The notes: generated from the sequence alone by a model not told the origin. A stretch of 64,000 nt of DNA from Hansfordia pulvinata (GCA_006538405.1 BJKQ01000005.1:1674001-1738000), one strand, 5' to 3'. Counted from the first letter of the stretch, positions 12,401 through 24,152 are shown. Numbers and translations are program-made.

Positions 12401-14660
12401 GCTCAACCCCCATCAAAGAGGCTTGGGCTTGCAGGGATTCCTGGCAAGTATTGATATTACTGAGCCTGGTGCCGGGCCGGAAACGAAGCGAACCGTTGTG
12501 CTCCCCTTGCCATGAGGCCCTACCCGTCCACCTCGTCAAAGAATATCGTCCTGGCGTGAGACCAGTTCACATTCGTAGCTCCAATAGTGACAGCGGCTCC
12601 GCCGGCCCCCCCGTCTTCCTGAGCACGCCGTGGGATGCTCGTATGCATAGCGGATGGTAGCCCTACGCTTACAGGGCGCCATGCCTGCGCCCGCTGCCGG
12701 GTGCGGGTCAGCATCGCAAATTCGATCGCGTAATGGAAGGCTTCTGACCCCAAGCGTGATAAACAAGGGCTGGCTGGCCTGGTCCAGGAACCTCACTCAT
12801 GGGTGCGGTCATTGATCTTGGAAGCCAGAATTTTTTAATTTTTTTTTCCTTTCTCTTCTAGGGGTCGATGCTTTACCCATTCCCCCATTCTCTTCGCAAA
12901 GTACTCTTCTCTCCCTTCGCCGTCAGCACGCTCCCGGGAGCAGCAGGGCTCGCGGACCCGCCGGCTGTTGGATCTTATCTTCTGGCCCGCCTGCCCGCCC
13001 TGGAACTGGCGAGTTGCCGGAACGAGGAAGCTTCGGGCTTGGTGTGGGGGTGGCACACGTGCAATTGACGACGACGTCTTGGCCTGTCGAGACTCTGGAG
13101 TCGGCAGCGCGGGTCGATAATGGGCAGGAGTGGGCATGCAGCCCCAGTCCCGACAGAAATAGCACGAATATAGATATTCACGGAGCAGGGATGCGAAGGG
13201 GGCCATATAATGATATTGATCTCAATCAAGTGAACCGCATCTATTCTTCGTGGGTACCGCGCGGGATGGATGACCTTACCGAGCACAGCTGAAGCCCAGT
13301 CGGACCCTGCCAGGTAATGCGTCTTGCCCCCTCGGCTGTTGCTACTTACTCTGTCCCCTCCACTATCGCTGCTCTCTCCTTGCTGGCCCAGGGGTGAAGG
13401 GGGTAAAGAAAGGCGAAAGGCTCCCGTTGGCCCACTCTCACCCGGCGTTGGGAAGGTGGGAGAGTACAGGGAAACGTGCCGCTTCATCTCCATTCTGCCG
13501 AGAATTCGATCCCAATCCATCCGCTTGGGGTCCTGGCTTGACCATGACACTCGAGATAGAGCGACGAGGCGTGGAGACGTAGGACGTGGTGGTGTTTGCA
13601 CGGCACTAGCCTATATCTACGCCGCCGTACGCGCGGAAGACAAAACGAGAGACATATCAGCAGGCGGGTGTTATTTAAGGGTGTGTTCTGTTCGATACAG
13701 CGGGTGTATGTATGTGTGCGTGTGTGGAGCAGGGATGGTGCTGTCTTCAGCCTGGGGAACCGTGAGCAGCTTCATCTAGCTGACAGCCACCTGGACCGTC
13801 TACCAAAAATACACGTCTTTCTGGCTTTCTGCGGAAACATCACTGGCGATGAAGGCGACCGAGCAGTGCGGGTGACGGTAAATTATAAATAACTCGCGCG
13901 GCCCGTCCAAGTCGAGGCTGCTGATTTCTCTCCGTCGACACCGAAAGGCTATGGCCACATCACCGGATCCTTGTTCTCATAATTGACCCTCTCGTCTGCC
14001 ATGCGCATTCTTTCCTTCGCCACTTGGCTACGGAGAAAGCCGGGGGTAAAAGGCCTCTTCCTCTTTACAAGAACGAAATGGTTCGCCAGTATCATGTGTT
14101 GGGGTTCTGGCTCCACGGAGGGACATAAAATGGCAAGTAAAGGTAGAACATGTGATGATTCATTCAGTCAATATATACATAGCTCAGCTCAACTAAACGT
14201 TTCAATCTAAACAGCACCGCTTACAAAGCCGGTGCGGTAGTTCTGAGTTCGTGGCAGCGCAGGATTCTTTCGCTCTCCTCTTAACGCATCGTCGTACGCA
14301 GTCACCTTCTACTGCCGTCGGGCTGGACCGCCGTCCAAGGGGCTGTGTAGATCGCCGCCTCGCCTTCCGGGAACCAGATTCGGGCATCGGCGACCCGGCA
14401 GTGGCCTTTCATGGCAAGGAGTAGTCGGCGACCTGCAAGACTGCGCCCTGTCAACCTACTCCGTATAGCCCGAGCCCCCCTGGTCATGACTGCCTGAGTA
14501 TTCTGGAGCCCGACTCGCAGCCTCACCACCTCCTAACTCTTCCTTAACCTCTCTGCTTCTTTGCCCTCGTGCGTCCGCAAAAGCCGCACGAGCGAGAATA
14601 GCTCCCTCTAACCGGGGGCGAAGTGGCTTTTCGCCCAAGTCGGCCACCTGGCAGGGATTC

Positions 14661-14691
<31 letters not shown>

Positions 14692-14962
14692 CAGTCTGTG
14701 GCTGGCAATTTCTCATCGTGGCTAAAATGAAACAATCATATAAACCACGGTAAAGCGCCAGAGCTTCTCTGCGTCTGATGAGCGGATTGTTTATCGAGAA
14801 TCAGAGAATATCCGAGGAGCCGCCTGACCGACCGACCGACCGACTGACCGGACCCTGGCGACAACAATCCCTCGAGATCGGATTCTCTTTATAATCAGAA
14901 TATACAAAAAAGGCTTGAGCCGAAATCGAAACCAGGACAATCCCCCCCCGCTCTGATCATTA

Positions 14963-16072
14963 ATGTTGAACTTCCGGAAAGCGACCTCCCTGCTGCTGGC
15001 TCTGGGCCTGGCCGATGTCTCTCTCGGTCTCGCCGCCCGTGCTGCTCGCGAGCACGCTGGAGATATACGCGGCCGCGGATCGGTGCTCGATGACGGTTGG
15101 CACATGAACGATGAAAATTGGAATGGCGGCGGCGGCGTCCAGCACGTCGCCTTGTGCCGGCGCTCGTACCCGCACCAGCACGCGCCGCGGGCGCTGGACC
15201 TCGGCGGCGGGGGCGGGCAGCTGGAGCTCAGCGAGCAGATGGACGGCGGCGGCAGTCTGACCCTGGCCCGGGGCTCCGGCGTCACCGTCAAGCAGGCCGC
15301 GAGCGGAGAGGGGGCCCGCATCGAGATCGAGTCTTACAGCGACTCGCCGGGGATGGAGCCCAGGATCGAAGTACGCAGCGGCGGCGGCGGCGGCGTCCTG
15401 CGCCTCCCGACGGCGATCTCGGGCTCGGGCTCGCCGCCCTGCCTCTACCTCTCGGTGACCGTGTACCTGCCCAAGAGCACCGGAAACGCGGAGCACGCCA
15501 TGGGGAAGCTCAGCCTCGAGCTGGAGGAGCTTGACGCCACGTTCGACACGGCCGAGGTCCCCATCAGAGCCCTGAACGTCAAGTCCGAAGAGGGGCATGT
15601 CGTAGGGAAGGTGGCCCACTTCAAGAAGACCACGGTGCATGCTGAAACGGGCCGCATAGATCTGACCTTGCAGCCGTACGTGGACGGCCGCGTCGTCTCG
15701 AAGGACGACGTCTCCAGCATGGAGCTGGAGGCGGACCGGGGCCGCATCGTGGCGAAATACCTCAAGCCGAAAGCCTTCGACAGCGGTGGTCAGGACGCCA
15801 TCAAGACGTTCAACACCATGAACGGCGAGCTCAGGGCCCACCAGAGCCGGATCCAGCTCACGCTGCCCGCAGTGTGGGTTGGCCGTGCGGCCATGCTCGC
15901 GGACATGGGCCAGGTTACCCCCAAGGCATCTTGGAACCCCAGGGCATCTTGGAACGTGGAGCAGCAAACGACAGAGCAGTTCGCGGCCACACGAGGCACC
16001 GCCCGGGAGCAGGGCAAGTCGACAATGACTGCGAGGGCGGACCAAAGCAGCATCGAAGTCACTATTGATTGA
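14963..16072 (+). CDS. Predicted secreted protein of unknown function, 369 aa
   Basis: A single exon runs from ATG to TGA. The first 22-25 residues (MLNFRKATSLLLALGLADVS...) form a signal peptide, so the product should enter the secretory pathway. The rest is Gly-rich and made of alternating short hydrophobic and polar stretches (for example LTLARGSGVTVKQ, RIEIESYSD, RIDLTLQPYVDGR, RIQLTLPAVWVG, SSIEVTID). That pattern suggests a repetitive beta-strand fold like those of DUF4097-type adhesin-like proteins; this is inference. There is one Cys pair candidate (VALCRR and PPCLYL). A short internal duplication (KASWNPRASWN, residues about 323-333) comes from a direct DNA repeat at 15923-15957. Codon use is strongly GC3-biased, supporting real coding. 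I do not recognise a named family. Confidence 0.75.
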   Translation: MLNFRKATSLLLALGLADVSLGLAARAAREHAGDIRGRGSVLDDGWHMNDENWNGGGGVQHVALCRRSYPHQHAPRALDLGGGGGQLELSEQMDGGGSLTLARGSGVTVKQAASGEGARIEIESYSDSPGMEPRIEVRSGGGGGVLRLPTAISGSGSPPCLYLSVTVYLPKSTGNAEHAMGKLSLELEELDATFDTAEVPIRALNVKSEEGHVVGKVAHFKKTTVHAETGRIDLTLQPYVDGRVVSKDDVSSMELEADRGRIVAKYLKPKAFDSGGQDAIKTFNTMNGELRAHQSRIQLTLPAVWVGRAAMLADMGQVTPKASWNPRASWNVEQQTTEQFAATRGTAREQGKSTMTARADQSSIEVTID

Positions 16073-16313
16073 GCGTCCAAATAAAGGTCGAGATCCTTCC
16101 AACTGGCGCTGCTTGTAGTTGAAAGACGGAATTAATACCATACGACTTTCATCACAATGCGCAACACAAGAATAGTCAGTGAGTCACAGGGTCTCGAAGG
16201 TGTCGCCAGGTCGATGAGCAAAACCGAGTGCAGATCCCTGCAATCTCTATGGGAAGAGTAGACAAGGAAGACAAAAATTAGGAGGCATCATAGATGATCG
16301 AGAATGAAAGAGT

Positions 16314-16408
16314 TCATGAAGCAATCAGAGATGTACAGAAAACGGCAAAAGGTGAATTTCCGCTGCTCATGAAGCAGATCAAGGCATAGGAAACGGCAAA
16401 AGAGAAAT
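16314..16408. repeat. Degenerate tandem duplication downstream of tRNA-Ser
   Basis: Two related copies about 53 bp apart share TCATGAAGCA, then AAACGGCAAAAG, then a GAAAT-like end (16314-16358 and 16367-16408). The AAAA in the second copy (16398-16401) reads TTTT on the minus strand and would serve as the Pol III stop for the tRNA. Confidence 0.6.
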
Positions 16409-16435
16409 CCCTCTGTGAGGGCTGAGTTAGGAACT

Positions 16436-16517
16436 CGACGTTGGCCTGATTCGAACAGACGCTCCCGAAGGAACAAGATTTCTAGTCTTGCGCATTAGAC
16501 CACTCTGCCACAACGCC
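16436..16517 (-). tRNA. tRNA-Ser (anticodon AGA)
   Basis: The 82-nt minus-strand sequence folds as a class II tRNA without an intron. The acceptor strands GGCGTTG and CAACGTC pair over 7 bp with one G-U. The A box is TGGCAGAGTGG. The anticodon stem CAAGA/TCTTG closes loop CTAGAAA, giving anticodon AGA. A long variable arm and the B box GTTCGAATC follow. The discriminator is G, as normal for Ser. A TTTT stop lies about 35 nt downstream. Confidence 0.95.
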
Positions 16518-17753
16518 AGTGGATCTTGTTGGGAAATCTGTCACTATACTAGTAGATATACATCACACGCCCACGACGACCGGCTCTGTGGTGCCAGCGC
16601 CAAACGGACGCCGGAGACAAGGCTCTACGCGCGTGCCATTAGACTCCCTTTCATGCTGTCGCCAGGGTCCCGCCTGGTCGCGCTCCTCTCCGAAGAAGAC
16701 TGGATACCTACCTATGCGGGAGGAGGTAGCTGTGTCCTGAACAAACGAGCAAAACCTCGACTTCCCTGCCTATTCTGTACTGAGGGCAGAGCCGAGAGTA
16801 CGCCGCCGCCTCGCCTCGACTTTCCTCGCTCCCCAAGCGCTGCGCGCATCATCATCGTCATCATCATCCCACTCTTCTTGCCCCTTCAAGACCCCGACAG
16901 ATCCCCAGGCCCCGCCGCGGGGAGTCAGATGGGCAAACAAGCGAAGCACACCCATCCCCCCCCTCCCCGCAGGTGGGCCGAAGCGGCCGGCGAGAAGGAG
17001 AGATCATGGAAAACAAAGGGGTGGGGTGAGGGGGGGCAGGACAGGAACGCTTCGAGCCACTGGGGCACACCGAGAGAGGGGCGATACAGGAACGCGTAGA
17101 TGCCCTGGCGGGTTCGAGCATGCACGCGTTGGCGCAAGTATTCCCACTGCGGCCTGTCGCAGTTTAACTCCCGGATAGGCAGGTCCGCGAGGTGCGTGGC
17201 CATCTCTCGCCTCTGCTCGCCTCCCCCCTCGCTGCCCATGTGGATTGAAGGGCGCCCCAGCGCCATGACGTAGAGCGTCTTTGATCGGGGCTCGAGGTTG
17301 GGGGTGATAGTCGTGGACACCTGCTCAAGGCTTCGAGGGCAACAGTTGACCAAAGTCGCGTGGATTGGCACCTCAGAAGTTGTATTCCTCACATGATCCT
17401 GGCACTGCGATCCGACAAAGATGTGTGCACGACGTAAAGCAGTCACGTGATATCTGCAGACTCGACGTCCAATGTGGTGAACGTTGTTTCTTCATTCATA
17501 ACAGCCAAATGCACCGTATCCAAAACGGTGCGGGACGTGATATCTCTCGTCACTATCAATACAGGAAAAGCTATGTATGTAAAAGACGCCGCCTCCAGCA
17601 GCAATGCTTTTCGGGGCCAACCCATAGCCGGAAGCCCCTTGACGTCATTCATGAACGACCAAACTCCCGTTGGTTGCACTTTGCCCCAATCACGAAACAC
17701 TCAATTACGCCGCCTGAAAGCCCCAGAAGCCACACCAGTCCGGTCAGGAAGGA
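16518..17753. other. Spacer between tRNA-Ser and the fumarate reductase gene
   Basis: It contains the low-confidence reading frame listed at 16925-17446. The right end should be the 3' UTR of the fumarate reductase gene. Nothing else was recognised. Confidence 0.5.
16925..17446 (-). CDS. Possible hypothetical protein or gene remnant, 173 codons
   Basis: The minus-strand frame from about 17370 to 17040 has mainly G or C at third positions and a protein-like composition, including VPIHATLVNCCPRSLEQV, LYVMALGRPSIHMG and HLADLPIRELNCDRPQWEYL, followed by GIYAFLYRPSLGVPQWLEAF. The last 35 codons degrade into Pro- and Gly-rich low complexity. The first part (before about 17375) is doubtful and may be an intron: GAG precedes GTGCCAATC. 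No family was recognised. It could be a small lineage-specific gene, an exon of a larger model, or a decayed remnant. Confidence 0.25.
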   Translation of the reverse strand: MTALRRAHIFVGSQCQDHVRNTTSEVPIHATLVNCCPRSLEQVSTTITPNLEPRSKTLYVMALGRPSIHMGSEGGGEQRREMATHLADLPIRELNCDRPQWEYLRQRVHARTRQGIYAFLYRPSLGVPQWLEAFLSCPPSPHPFVFHDLSFSPAASAHLRGGGGWVCFACLPI

Positions 17754-19895
17754 TCAGTACTCGAGAGTAATCTCCTCTCCCTTGACGCGACCTATTACCT
17801 GCTGAGGCGCGTACTTGGGAATGACCTCGTCATCGTGCAGCATCTCGAACTCCTCAGTGGCGTCGCGGCCCATGAAGTTCATGATGGCCTGGGGACCACC
17901 GGGGTGCTCGTCCAGCCAGTCGGAGAGATCCATGACAACGCCCTTAACGACCACCCACAGGTCGTCCTTCTTGTTGTGCTTAGCGACCTCGTCCATGGAG
18001 ATCTCCCTGTCGGGGACCTCAAACTTCTTGGCACTCTGGGGCTTCGACGCAGCTTGGGAGGACTTACCAGCGTCAGCTGTCGGGGTAGGGCCCGCCGCCG
18101 CCGTCTGCTGGCCGACAGTCGCGCCGCCCGAGGCAGCGGCGCCGCTACCCCATTCGACTGACACCTTGCCGGGCTGCGAGGGGTCGATGTGGAGGGAGAT
18201 CTGACCAAGACGCGAGGCAGCACCGGTGCTGCCCTGGAGGGCCTGCTGGAACATGTAGCTGCTGGCCGTGTCACCAGCGACGCGGCCGTAGACTACACAG
18301 CCCAGCAGCGAGGAGCCACCGAGACGGTTGGCGCCGTGGACACCGCCGGCCAGCTCACCGCAGGCGTACAGGCCCTCGAAGGGCTTCTTCTCAGAGTTGA
18401 GGACCTGGGCCTTGTCGTTGATCTCGATACCACCCATGGTGAAATGCAGGACGGGCTCCATGACAGCGACGTGGAAGTCGTCGTCGACATTGACAGGGCC
18501 GTTGTGGAAGTACTTCTTGCCCCAGGGGTCCTTCTCCTTGCCCTCGGCGATGGCGTTGTACGTGCTGAAGGTCTTCTGCAGGTGGTCGGGCGAGCAGCCA
18601 ATTTCCTTGGCCAGCTGCTGGCCGGTCATCTTCTTCATCAAGCCGCGGCCAGAGTAGTGGCGGGTGTGGAAGTCGAGCGTGTTGGAGGCCTTGGAGTTGA
18701 GGATCAGGCGAATAGGGAACTTGCCCTTGTCCTTCTCCTTCCACATCATGCCAGAGACGTAGTCACGGTGGCCGAGCTCGTCGCAGAAGCGGTCGCCGTC
18801 GCCGTTGAGCAGGAGACCGCCCTCACCACGGAGGGCTTCGGCAGCCAGGAACTTCCACTTGGAGCCAGGGTCCTTGGGGTCGACGAGACCGGTGGGGTGA
18901 ACCTGGACCTTGTCCATGTCAATGGCGTTGCCGCCAATGGACATGACCATCTTCTGGCCGTCGCCAGTGGCGTGAGCGCCGTTGGTGGTGGCAAGGCCGA
19001 AGGTGTCGGGCCTGTGCTCCTTGAGCAAAGAGCTGTCGCCAAAGTCGGCGGCGTAGCCACCGGTGGCCAGGACGACGGGACCCTCAATGCTGCTGGACTC
19101 GCCGTTGTTCTCGTAGGTGACACCAGTGATCTTGTTTCCGTCCTTGTTGAGACCTGTTACGCGCGCTCTCTTGATGATGCTGACGCGCTCGGGCTCGTTC
19201 TCGGCGAGCTCCTCTAGTCTCTGCATCAGAGCGTATGTGATGGCCATGCCGGGGAACTTTGCATCGTGACCGCGGTGCGTGCGGGGGAAGGAGTGGCCAC
19301 TGCGGTTGGGGTCAGCGGGGGCGCGGAACGCGAAATGTGTTGGCGGGCAAAAGACTCACCCAAGGCGGGAGACAAGGGTCAGGTCGAGGTTGAAGACGTC
19401 CTGCAGCCACTCAACGGCAGCGGCAGACTTGTAGGTAAGGACCTTGATCAGGTCGGGCCTCGCCTTGTCGCGAGCAGATTTGAGGGTGTCATCGTAGAAC
19501 TGCTTGACGCTGTCCTGGATCTGGTGGTCGACCTGGGTGCGCGTCAAGGCACCGTTGATGCCCGAAGTGGCCTTGGTAGAGTTTCCTCCGAAGAAACCTG
19601 GCGCAGAGAGATCGTGTGAGCGGAAGCTCTAGCGGACCGGCTGGGCGGCTGCTGGGAAGCTCGAGGGAGAATGGGGGATTGGCTTACCCTGCTTGTCGAG
19701 GACTGTGACGTTGCCACCGGCGAGGTAGATGGTGTGGGCGGCGCTGAGGCCGGAGACTGGGAGGAAGCTTGTCAGCCGCTTGCGAGAGAGGACGGCTGCA
19801 GAGCAGACCAAAGGAGAGCTCATTGGAGCAGATCAGACCAGAGCAGAGAGGAGAGACTTACGGCCACCGCCTACAACGATGACGCTAGGAGCCAT
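17754..19895 (-). CDS. osm1: Soluble FAD fumarate reductase with C-terminal cytochrome b5 domain (Osm1/Frd1-like)
   Basis: Exons are 19895-19862, 19756-19688, 19597-19360 and 19299-17754, giving 628 residues; all splice phases agree. The N-terminus MAPSVIVVGGGLSGLSAAH is the FAD dinucleotide fold with no mitochondrial presequence. Typical fumarate reductase motifs follow: GGNSTKATSGINGA, GGHSFPRTHRGHDAKFPG, HPTGLVDPKDPG, HFTMGGIEIN and GLYACGELAGGVHGANRLGG. An Ala/Ser/Gln-rich linker leads to a cytochrome b5 domain (about 545-628) with both haem ligands visible: His579 in DEHPGG and His602 in MLHDDE. Family enzymes reduce fumarate to succinate and help reoxidise FADH2/NADH under low oxygen; yeast Osm1 also supports ER oxidative folding. 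The b5 fusion occurs in many filamentous fungi and yeasts. Confidence 0.95.
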
Positions 19896-22648
19896 CGTGA
19901 GGGTTGGAGGGGGAATGCGACAGGTGGTGCGACAGGCGGAGGTGGGAAGGGACAGCGACCGCACGGTTGGTTGAAGGGTCGAAGCTGGAGGTGAGGGGAG
20001 ATCGGGGCGGATCGTCGAGTGGAGGGAGGTGAGGGAGTGGAGGAGAAGAAGAGACAGATGTGGTGTGTGTGCCGATGCTGGCGATATTTGAAGGCGGCGC
20101 CGGGCCGGACAAGAAAGAGCTGGGCGGGCGGTAGTGTAGTGGATGGATGACGGACCGAGTCGAGTCGCCCGTCTTGCAATTGCTGACCTTCTGATTCGTG
20201 TGAGCCGAGGTCTGTCTGGGGATGCTTCCCGTAGCAGGAGACGGAGCCAGAAAACGGTGGGGCTTCAGTCTGTGGAGGTACCTGTACGGCATCCACATTC
20301 GCAGGCTGCGCCAGGACGGCGCCGGCGGCAGTCTGACCAGACACGGGGAATGCGCCCGTGCCTCAGCCGCGCCACAGTGGCCGTCTCACTATTCAGGAGC
20401 AAGCCGCCGTGAATGGCCATGGAGTTTGCACGTTTCGTTACTTGGCTACGTGATCACCCACGGCATGGATGGCCGGCGCCTCACAAGATCCCGCCACGAC
20501 GCATCCACTCGCAGGTACCGGTACGGCGCACCGCAGAGCTCGAAACGTCGTCTGGGGCCGCTGTGTGGGGGGTCCCCGCCATGTACTCTGGGGGCGGGTT
20601 TCTGGACTTGAGCAAGGAGTGATATCCAGTACTCGTATTGAAGGCATTCAACCCTCCGATTGGGGTGCACGACTAGGTAAAGGGATCTCTGCATTATGTT
20701 GCGGGCGGGCATGACACGAAGTCGCTGTCAAGGTGGCCCAAGTCGCAGCCAAAGCGAGCGAACGACTGATTCGTCGCACTGAATCATGGGCCCGACAAGA
20801 CACTGGCACAAGCGGCATTGCAAATGGATCTATCAACATCCAAACATTGCGCCTCGGGCCACGGCGAGGCCGGCATGAAACGCACCTATCTGCGGCGGCA
20901 GACTCACGAGACGGTCTCGACATGCTCGGTCGGCCTTTGATGCGACGACATGGGCAAGATCCCCGTGCCAGCGCCCACCCAATTGCCGGGACCAGCTAGA
21001 CCGAGGGAGGCTGCGTGTACGGGTACGTAGGATATCCTGCTGATCCTGTACTTGGTGGTGTGTGTCGCCAGCCAGAGAGACTTGAGCACAGGTACCGAAG
21101 CACTCTGGGGCACTCAGGGCGCGTCACAAGCCGCCAGAGGGAAAAAGAACGGGGACTCGAAGCTGTCCCGAAGCCCCGGCGCTACTCGGTCACAATGCCG
21201 AGGCACAACTCAGCTACGGGGGATACCTAACAGATGTATCTTTCTGCCCAATTCCATCCGGCCGCTGTCCAGGCATTATCGTTGTCGTTGTCGTCGCCGT
21301 CGTTGTCAGGTCGAGTCCATCTCGTCGTCACTTTGGCCCGACGGCGACGCACCCAACTCTGACGCCCGAGCTCGGAGACGCCCACCTGCCCACAATGACA
21401 GCAGAGCAGCGCAGCATGACTGACCGCCTCGCCTCCTCTTTAGGCATACCAGGCATGTTCGTGCGAGCCTACGATACCCACCCAAAACCACGCCCGCCGC
21501 CGCCTTCGGCCCTGTCCCGTCCGGGGCAAAATCGCCGAGCCAGGCCGCATCCGCCGAGCGCCCTTCGACGATTGCACCTGCTGTTGCCCACTTCTTCCCT
21601 ATGTCCCGGCTCCCTCGAGCTGCTTCATGTCAAGCTCCCCGGGTGGGTGCAAAGCCCCGCGCTCCACAAGTGTGGGATAGGACGGGGCAGAACAGAGCAG
21701 AACAGCTGGCGGACGCACGGCATTGCCGCTCCCGGGCACGGATCGCGGTTTCGCCGCAGCGACCGTCCGCCCGCCCGCCCAGCCCCTATCCTGTCCGAGT
21801 TCAGTGTTTATGTCGCCGTTGTCATCCATCAAAGGTGCCGTCGGCTTCACCAGGACTACGAGTACCTGCCAGGCGGGAACCCGAGTCCTGGCTTCTTCCA
21901 CTTTGCCACACTTTGGCATAAGCGATGTGCTGACATGTGACACCGCACGCGGCCCTTCCAGCTCCCTCCGCGCCGGCAGACAGCCATTGGCCTCCGGATT
22001 TGGGAAGCCTTCGAACACAAGCCTGATCCTGACGAGTCTCCTGTGCGTGCGGGTGCGGGTCTGTGCTCTGCACGTCAGATGACCGTGGCACGCGTGGGAT
22101 GCAGGTGACCAGCGCCATTCCCTTCCTTTACCTACTACCTACTCCGTAGGTAGACTGATGACTCCGGACAAATAAGGCGCGAGTGCTCGTAGTCGTCGGG
22201 TACGAGTAGCCTCTTGGCCTCTTGTCCGAGAGTGGAGCCAGCACAATTCACATGTGAAAGTCCGCGAATACATTTGGGGTCACGTGGCCTAGCGCATCTT
22301 GTCGCCTTTTAGGTAGCCCTGAGTCTCCCAAGCCGTTCGGCCATCCATGAGCGACTCATTCACCAAGTCGACAGTCGAAGGCCAAGTAGGTCGTTAATTG
22401 CACCAATCGGACCTGGGAAATTAGTAAAGCAAAAAGATGGCCAACGGAGTGGTACCGTAGACTGGCATACGAGTACGGCACAGCGAAGGGTGCGCGTAAC
22501 GTGACCGGGTCAGATGATGTCATTGTGGCGCGTACACTGCCAACACCGTCGTGCAACCTCCAAGCCTGTCGTCTCCTCCCTCTGGCGCAGCGCATCTGCA
22601 GTCATCGTCAGCCTTACCAGCATCAACACCGCCTGCACCTCAGCGACA
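19896..22648. other. Divergent 2.75-kb spacer
   Basis: It lies between the start of the fumarate reductase gene and the start of the fasciclin-like gene, so both promoters are inside. It contains several GTACGAGTA/TACTCCGTA-type words (near 21855, 22140, 22200). Open frames are random in composition; no extra gene was found. Confidence 0.5.
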
Positions 22649-23384
22649 ATGCGCCTTGTCGCCACCATCGCCGTCGCCTTTCACGCCCTCCTGCCCGCTG
22701 CATCCGCCCAGCTTGTCGTCCCTCTCCTCACTCCCGGCCCTGCCCCGCCGCCCTCGCCGCCCCTCCAGCATCCCCAGCACGTCATGGCCGACCGCTACGA
22801 GCCCCAGACCGTCCAGTCCGGCGTCATGCTGTCCGATGTCATGGGCCGCGACCGCAGCATCAACGTGTTCGCCGGATACTCCCGCGACGTCGAGTCCGTC
22901 TCCCGCCGCCTCGACGCCCCCGCCCAGAACAGCACCGTCCTCGCCCCGCTCAACTCGGCCCTCGACCGCCTGCCCCGCAAGCCCTGGGAGGACCCGGCCG
23001 ACTACTCCGCCCTCGGCGCCGACGTGTACGAGGGGCCCGACGGCCGCGACCGCGCCGACAGGAACCTGCGGCGCTTCGTCGAAGCCCACATCCTCCCCGC
23101 CAGCCCCTGGCCCGAGAAGGAGAAGGTCAAGTCTCTGCTCGACGGCGACCGCGAGATCTGGTGGGAGACCAGAGACGGCGCCAAGGTGGTGCGTGCTTGC
23201 TTACCCCGCCCCCGCTGCCTGTGCCCTTGCCAGGCCATCGCGTGTAGACTGTCTCGCTCCGCTAACCAGAGAACGAAAACACCTGCAGATCCTACCTGAC
23301 GAGATTGAGGTCGCCAGCATCTCGAGCCGGGTGGGCAACGGCGAGGTTTGGATCCTGAAGGAAGCACGCGACTATGCTTCGTGA
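22649..23384 (+). CDS. Fasciclin (FAS1)-domain secreted protein
   Basis: Exons are 22649-23188 and 23289-23384 with a 100-nt intron (GTGCGT..CTGCAG), giving 211 residues. The start MRLVATIAVAFHALLPAASA is a signal peptide, followed by a Pro-rich spacer. The domain has the FAS1 landmarks: LSDVMGRDRSINVFAGY, NSTVLAPLNSALDRLPRKPW (the N/F-TVLAP-N-A motif) and NLRRFVEAHILPASPWP (the H-box region). Exon 2 supplies ILPDEIEVASISSRVGNGEVW, a short C-terminal strand pair. FAS1 proteins act in cell adhesion at the cell surface or wall; this one has a single domain and no obvious GPI signal. Several neighbours are also secreted. Confidence 0.88.
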
Positions 23385-24060
23385 TGTGAACAGGGGTCTA
23401 TAGTGATCGCAATCATCAGCGTTCTCCTTGCTACACAGTTGGTTGCTCGCCCTTCAGGCACCCCGCGCATGTTCCGCGCACGTGTCTGAAGATTAGTGCT
23501 CTGCTCTGCATGCGCAGGTCGTGTGCTGCAATGCTGTACAATGGTTGATGCGGAGTTAACGCCAAGCTTGCAGGTCTTATACCTGAGATGAAGCCCGGGC
23601 GAGCGGTCGGCAGGGCTCCAAGGAATGCTTGCATCGAGATGATGCACACGACATGCCGCGATATGCGCCCCTTAACGCCATCTCCTCGGCGCCATCTTTG
23701 CGTCAGCGTGAAAGTGCGTGCATGCAACGATCTGCCTTGCGTCCCGGCTCACACCGAACGAAAACGAAGATCAAACGACGTCAGGCCCAATAAGCCTTGC
23801 AGGCTCTTGTCCCTCGTGCGTGTCGGATTGAATCTCGGGTCGCCAGACTCTGAATCGAATTATTCACGGAGTGCCAGCAGTAAGCAGGCAATAATCAAGT
23901 GGTGGTATGGAACAAGGTCGCTCACGGAGAGGATGTCACGGTCTTGGGGTGTACTTGTTCTTGTATCGCAAGAATCAGGCATCTTGTAAAATCGAACAAC
24001 TTAATGTCTGGCAAGCATCCCCGGACGCACAGCTGCATTTGCATATGCGAGAGGGACAGG

Positions 24061-24152
24061 CCTGCACTGAGGCCTGCATTGAGGCCTGCACTGAGGCCTG
24101 CATTGAGGCCTGCACTGAGGCCTGCATTGAGGCCTGCACTGAGGCCTGCACT
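24061..24152. repeat. 12-bp tandem repeat alternating as a 24-bp dimer
   Basis: Seven full units and a partial eighth follow CCTGCA(C/T)TGAGG. The variable base alternates strictly C, T, C, T, C, T, C, so the true unit is 24 bp repeated about 3.5 times. It lies about 70 bp upstream of a TATA box and about 280 bp upstream of the small secreted protein start. Both strands stay open through it (EACTEACI or QASVQASM repeats), but this follows from the 12-bp period and is not evidence of coding. Confidence 0.95.

Larger units (their letters stand above)
6537..14962. other. 8.4-kb gene-poor spacer
   Basis: I find no supportable gene here. The open frames are short, lie on both strands and are rich in Arg, Pro, Ser and Cys, as expected by chance in GC-rich DNA. 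The stretch holds many copies of words such as TACTCGTAC, GTACGAGTA and TACTCCGTA (for example near 7255, 7940, 8010, 9007, 10155, 11180), a 19-base G run at 9445 and a CT tract near 14665-14690. The last few hundred bases should hold the promoter of the gene at 14963; TTTATAAT at about 14889 is a possible TATA box. Confidence 0.6.

Noticed and set aside
14960..16141. 393-codon minus-strand frame over the secreted protein gene
   Set aside because: His/Arg/Leu-rich shadow of the plus-strand gene, which has a signal peptide and better codon use.
18189..19217. 342-codon plus-strand frame rich in Val, Leu and Gly
   Set aside because: Antisense of the fumarate reductase gene; the opposite strand has clear family motifs and splice sites.
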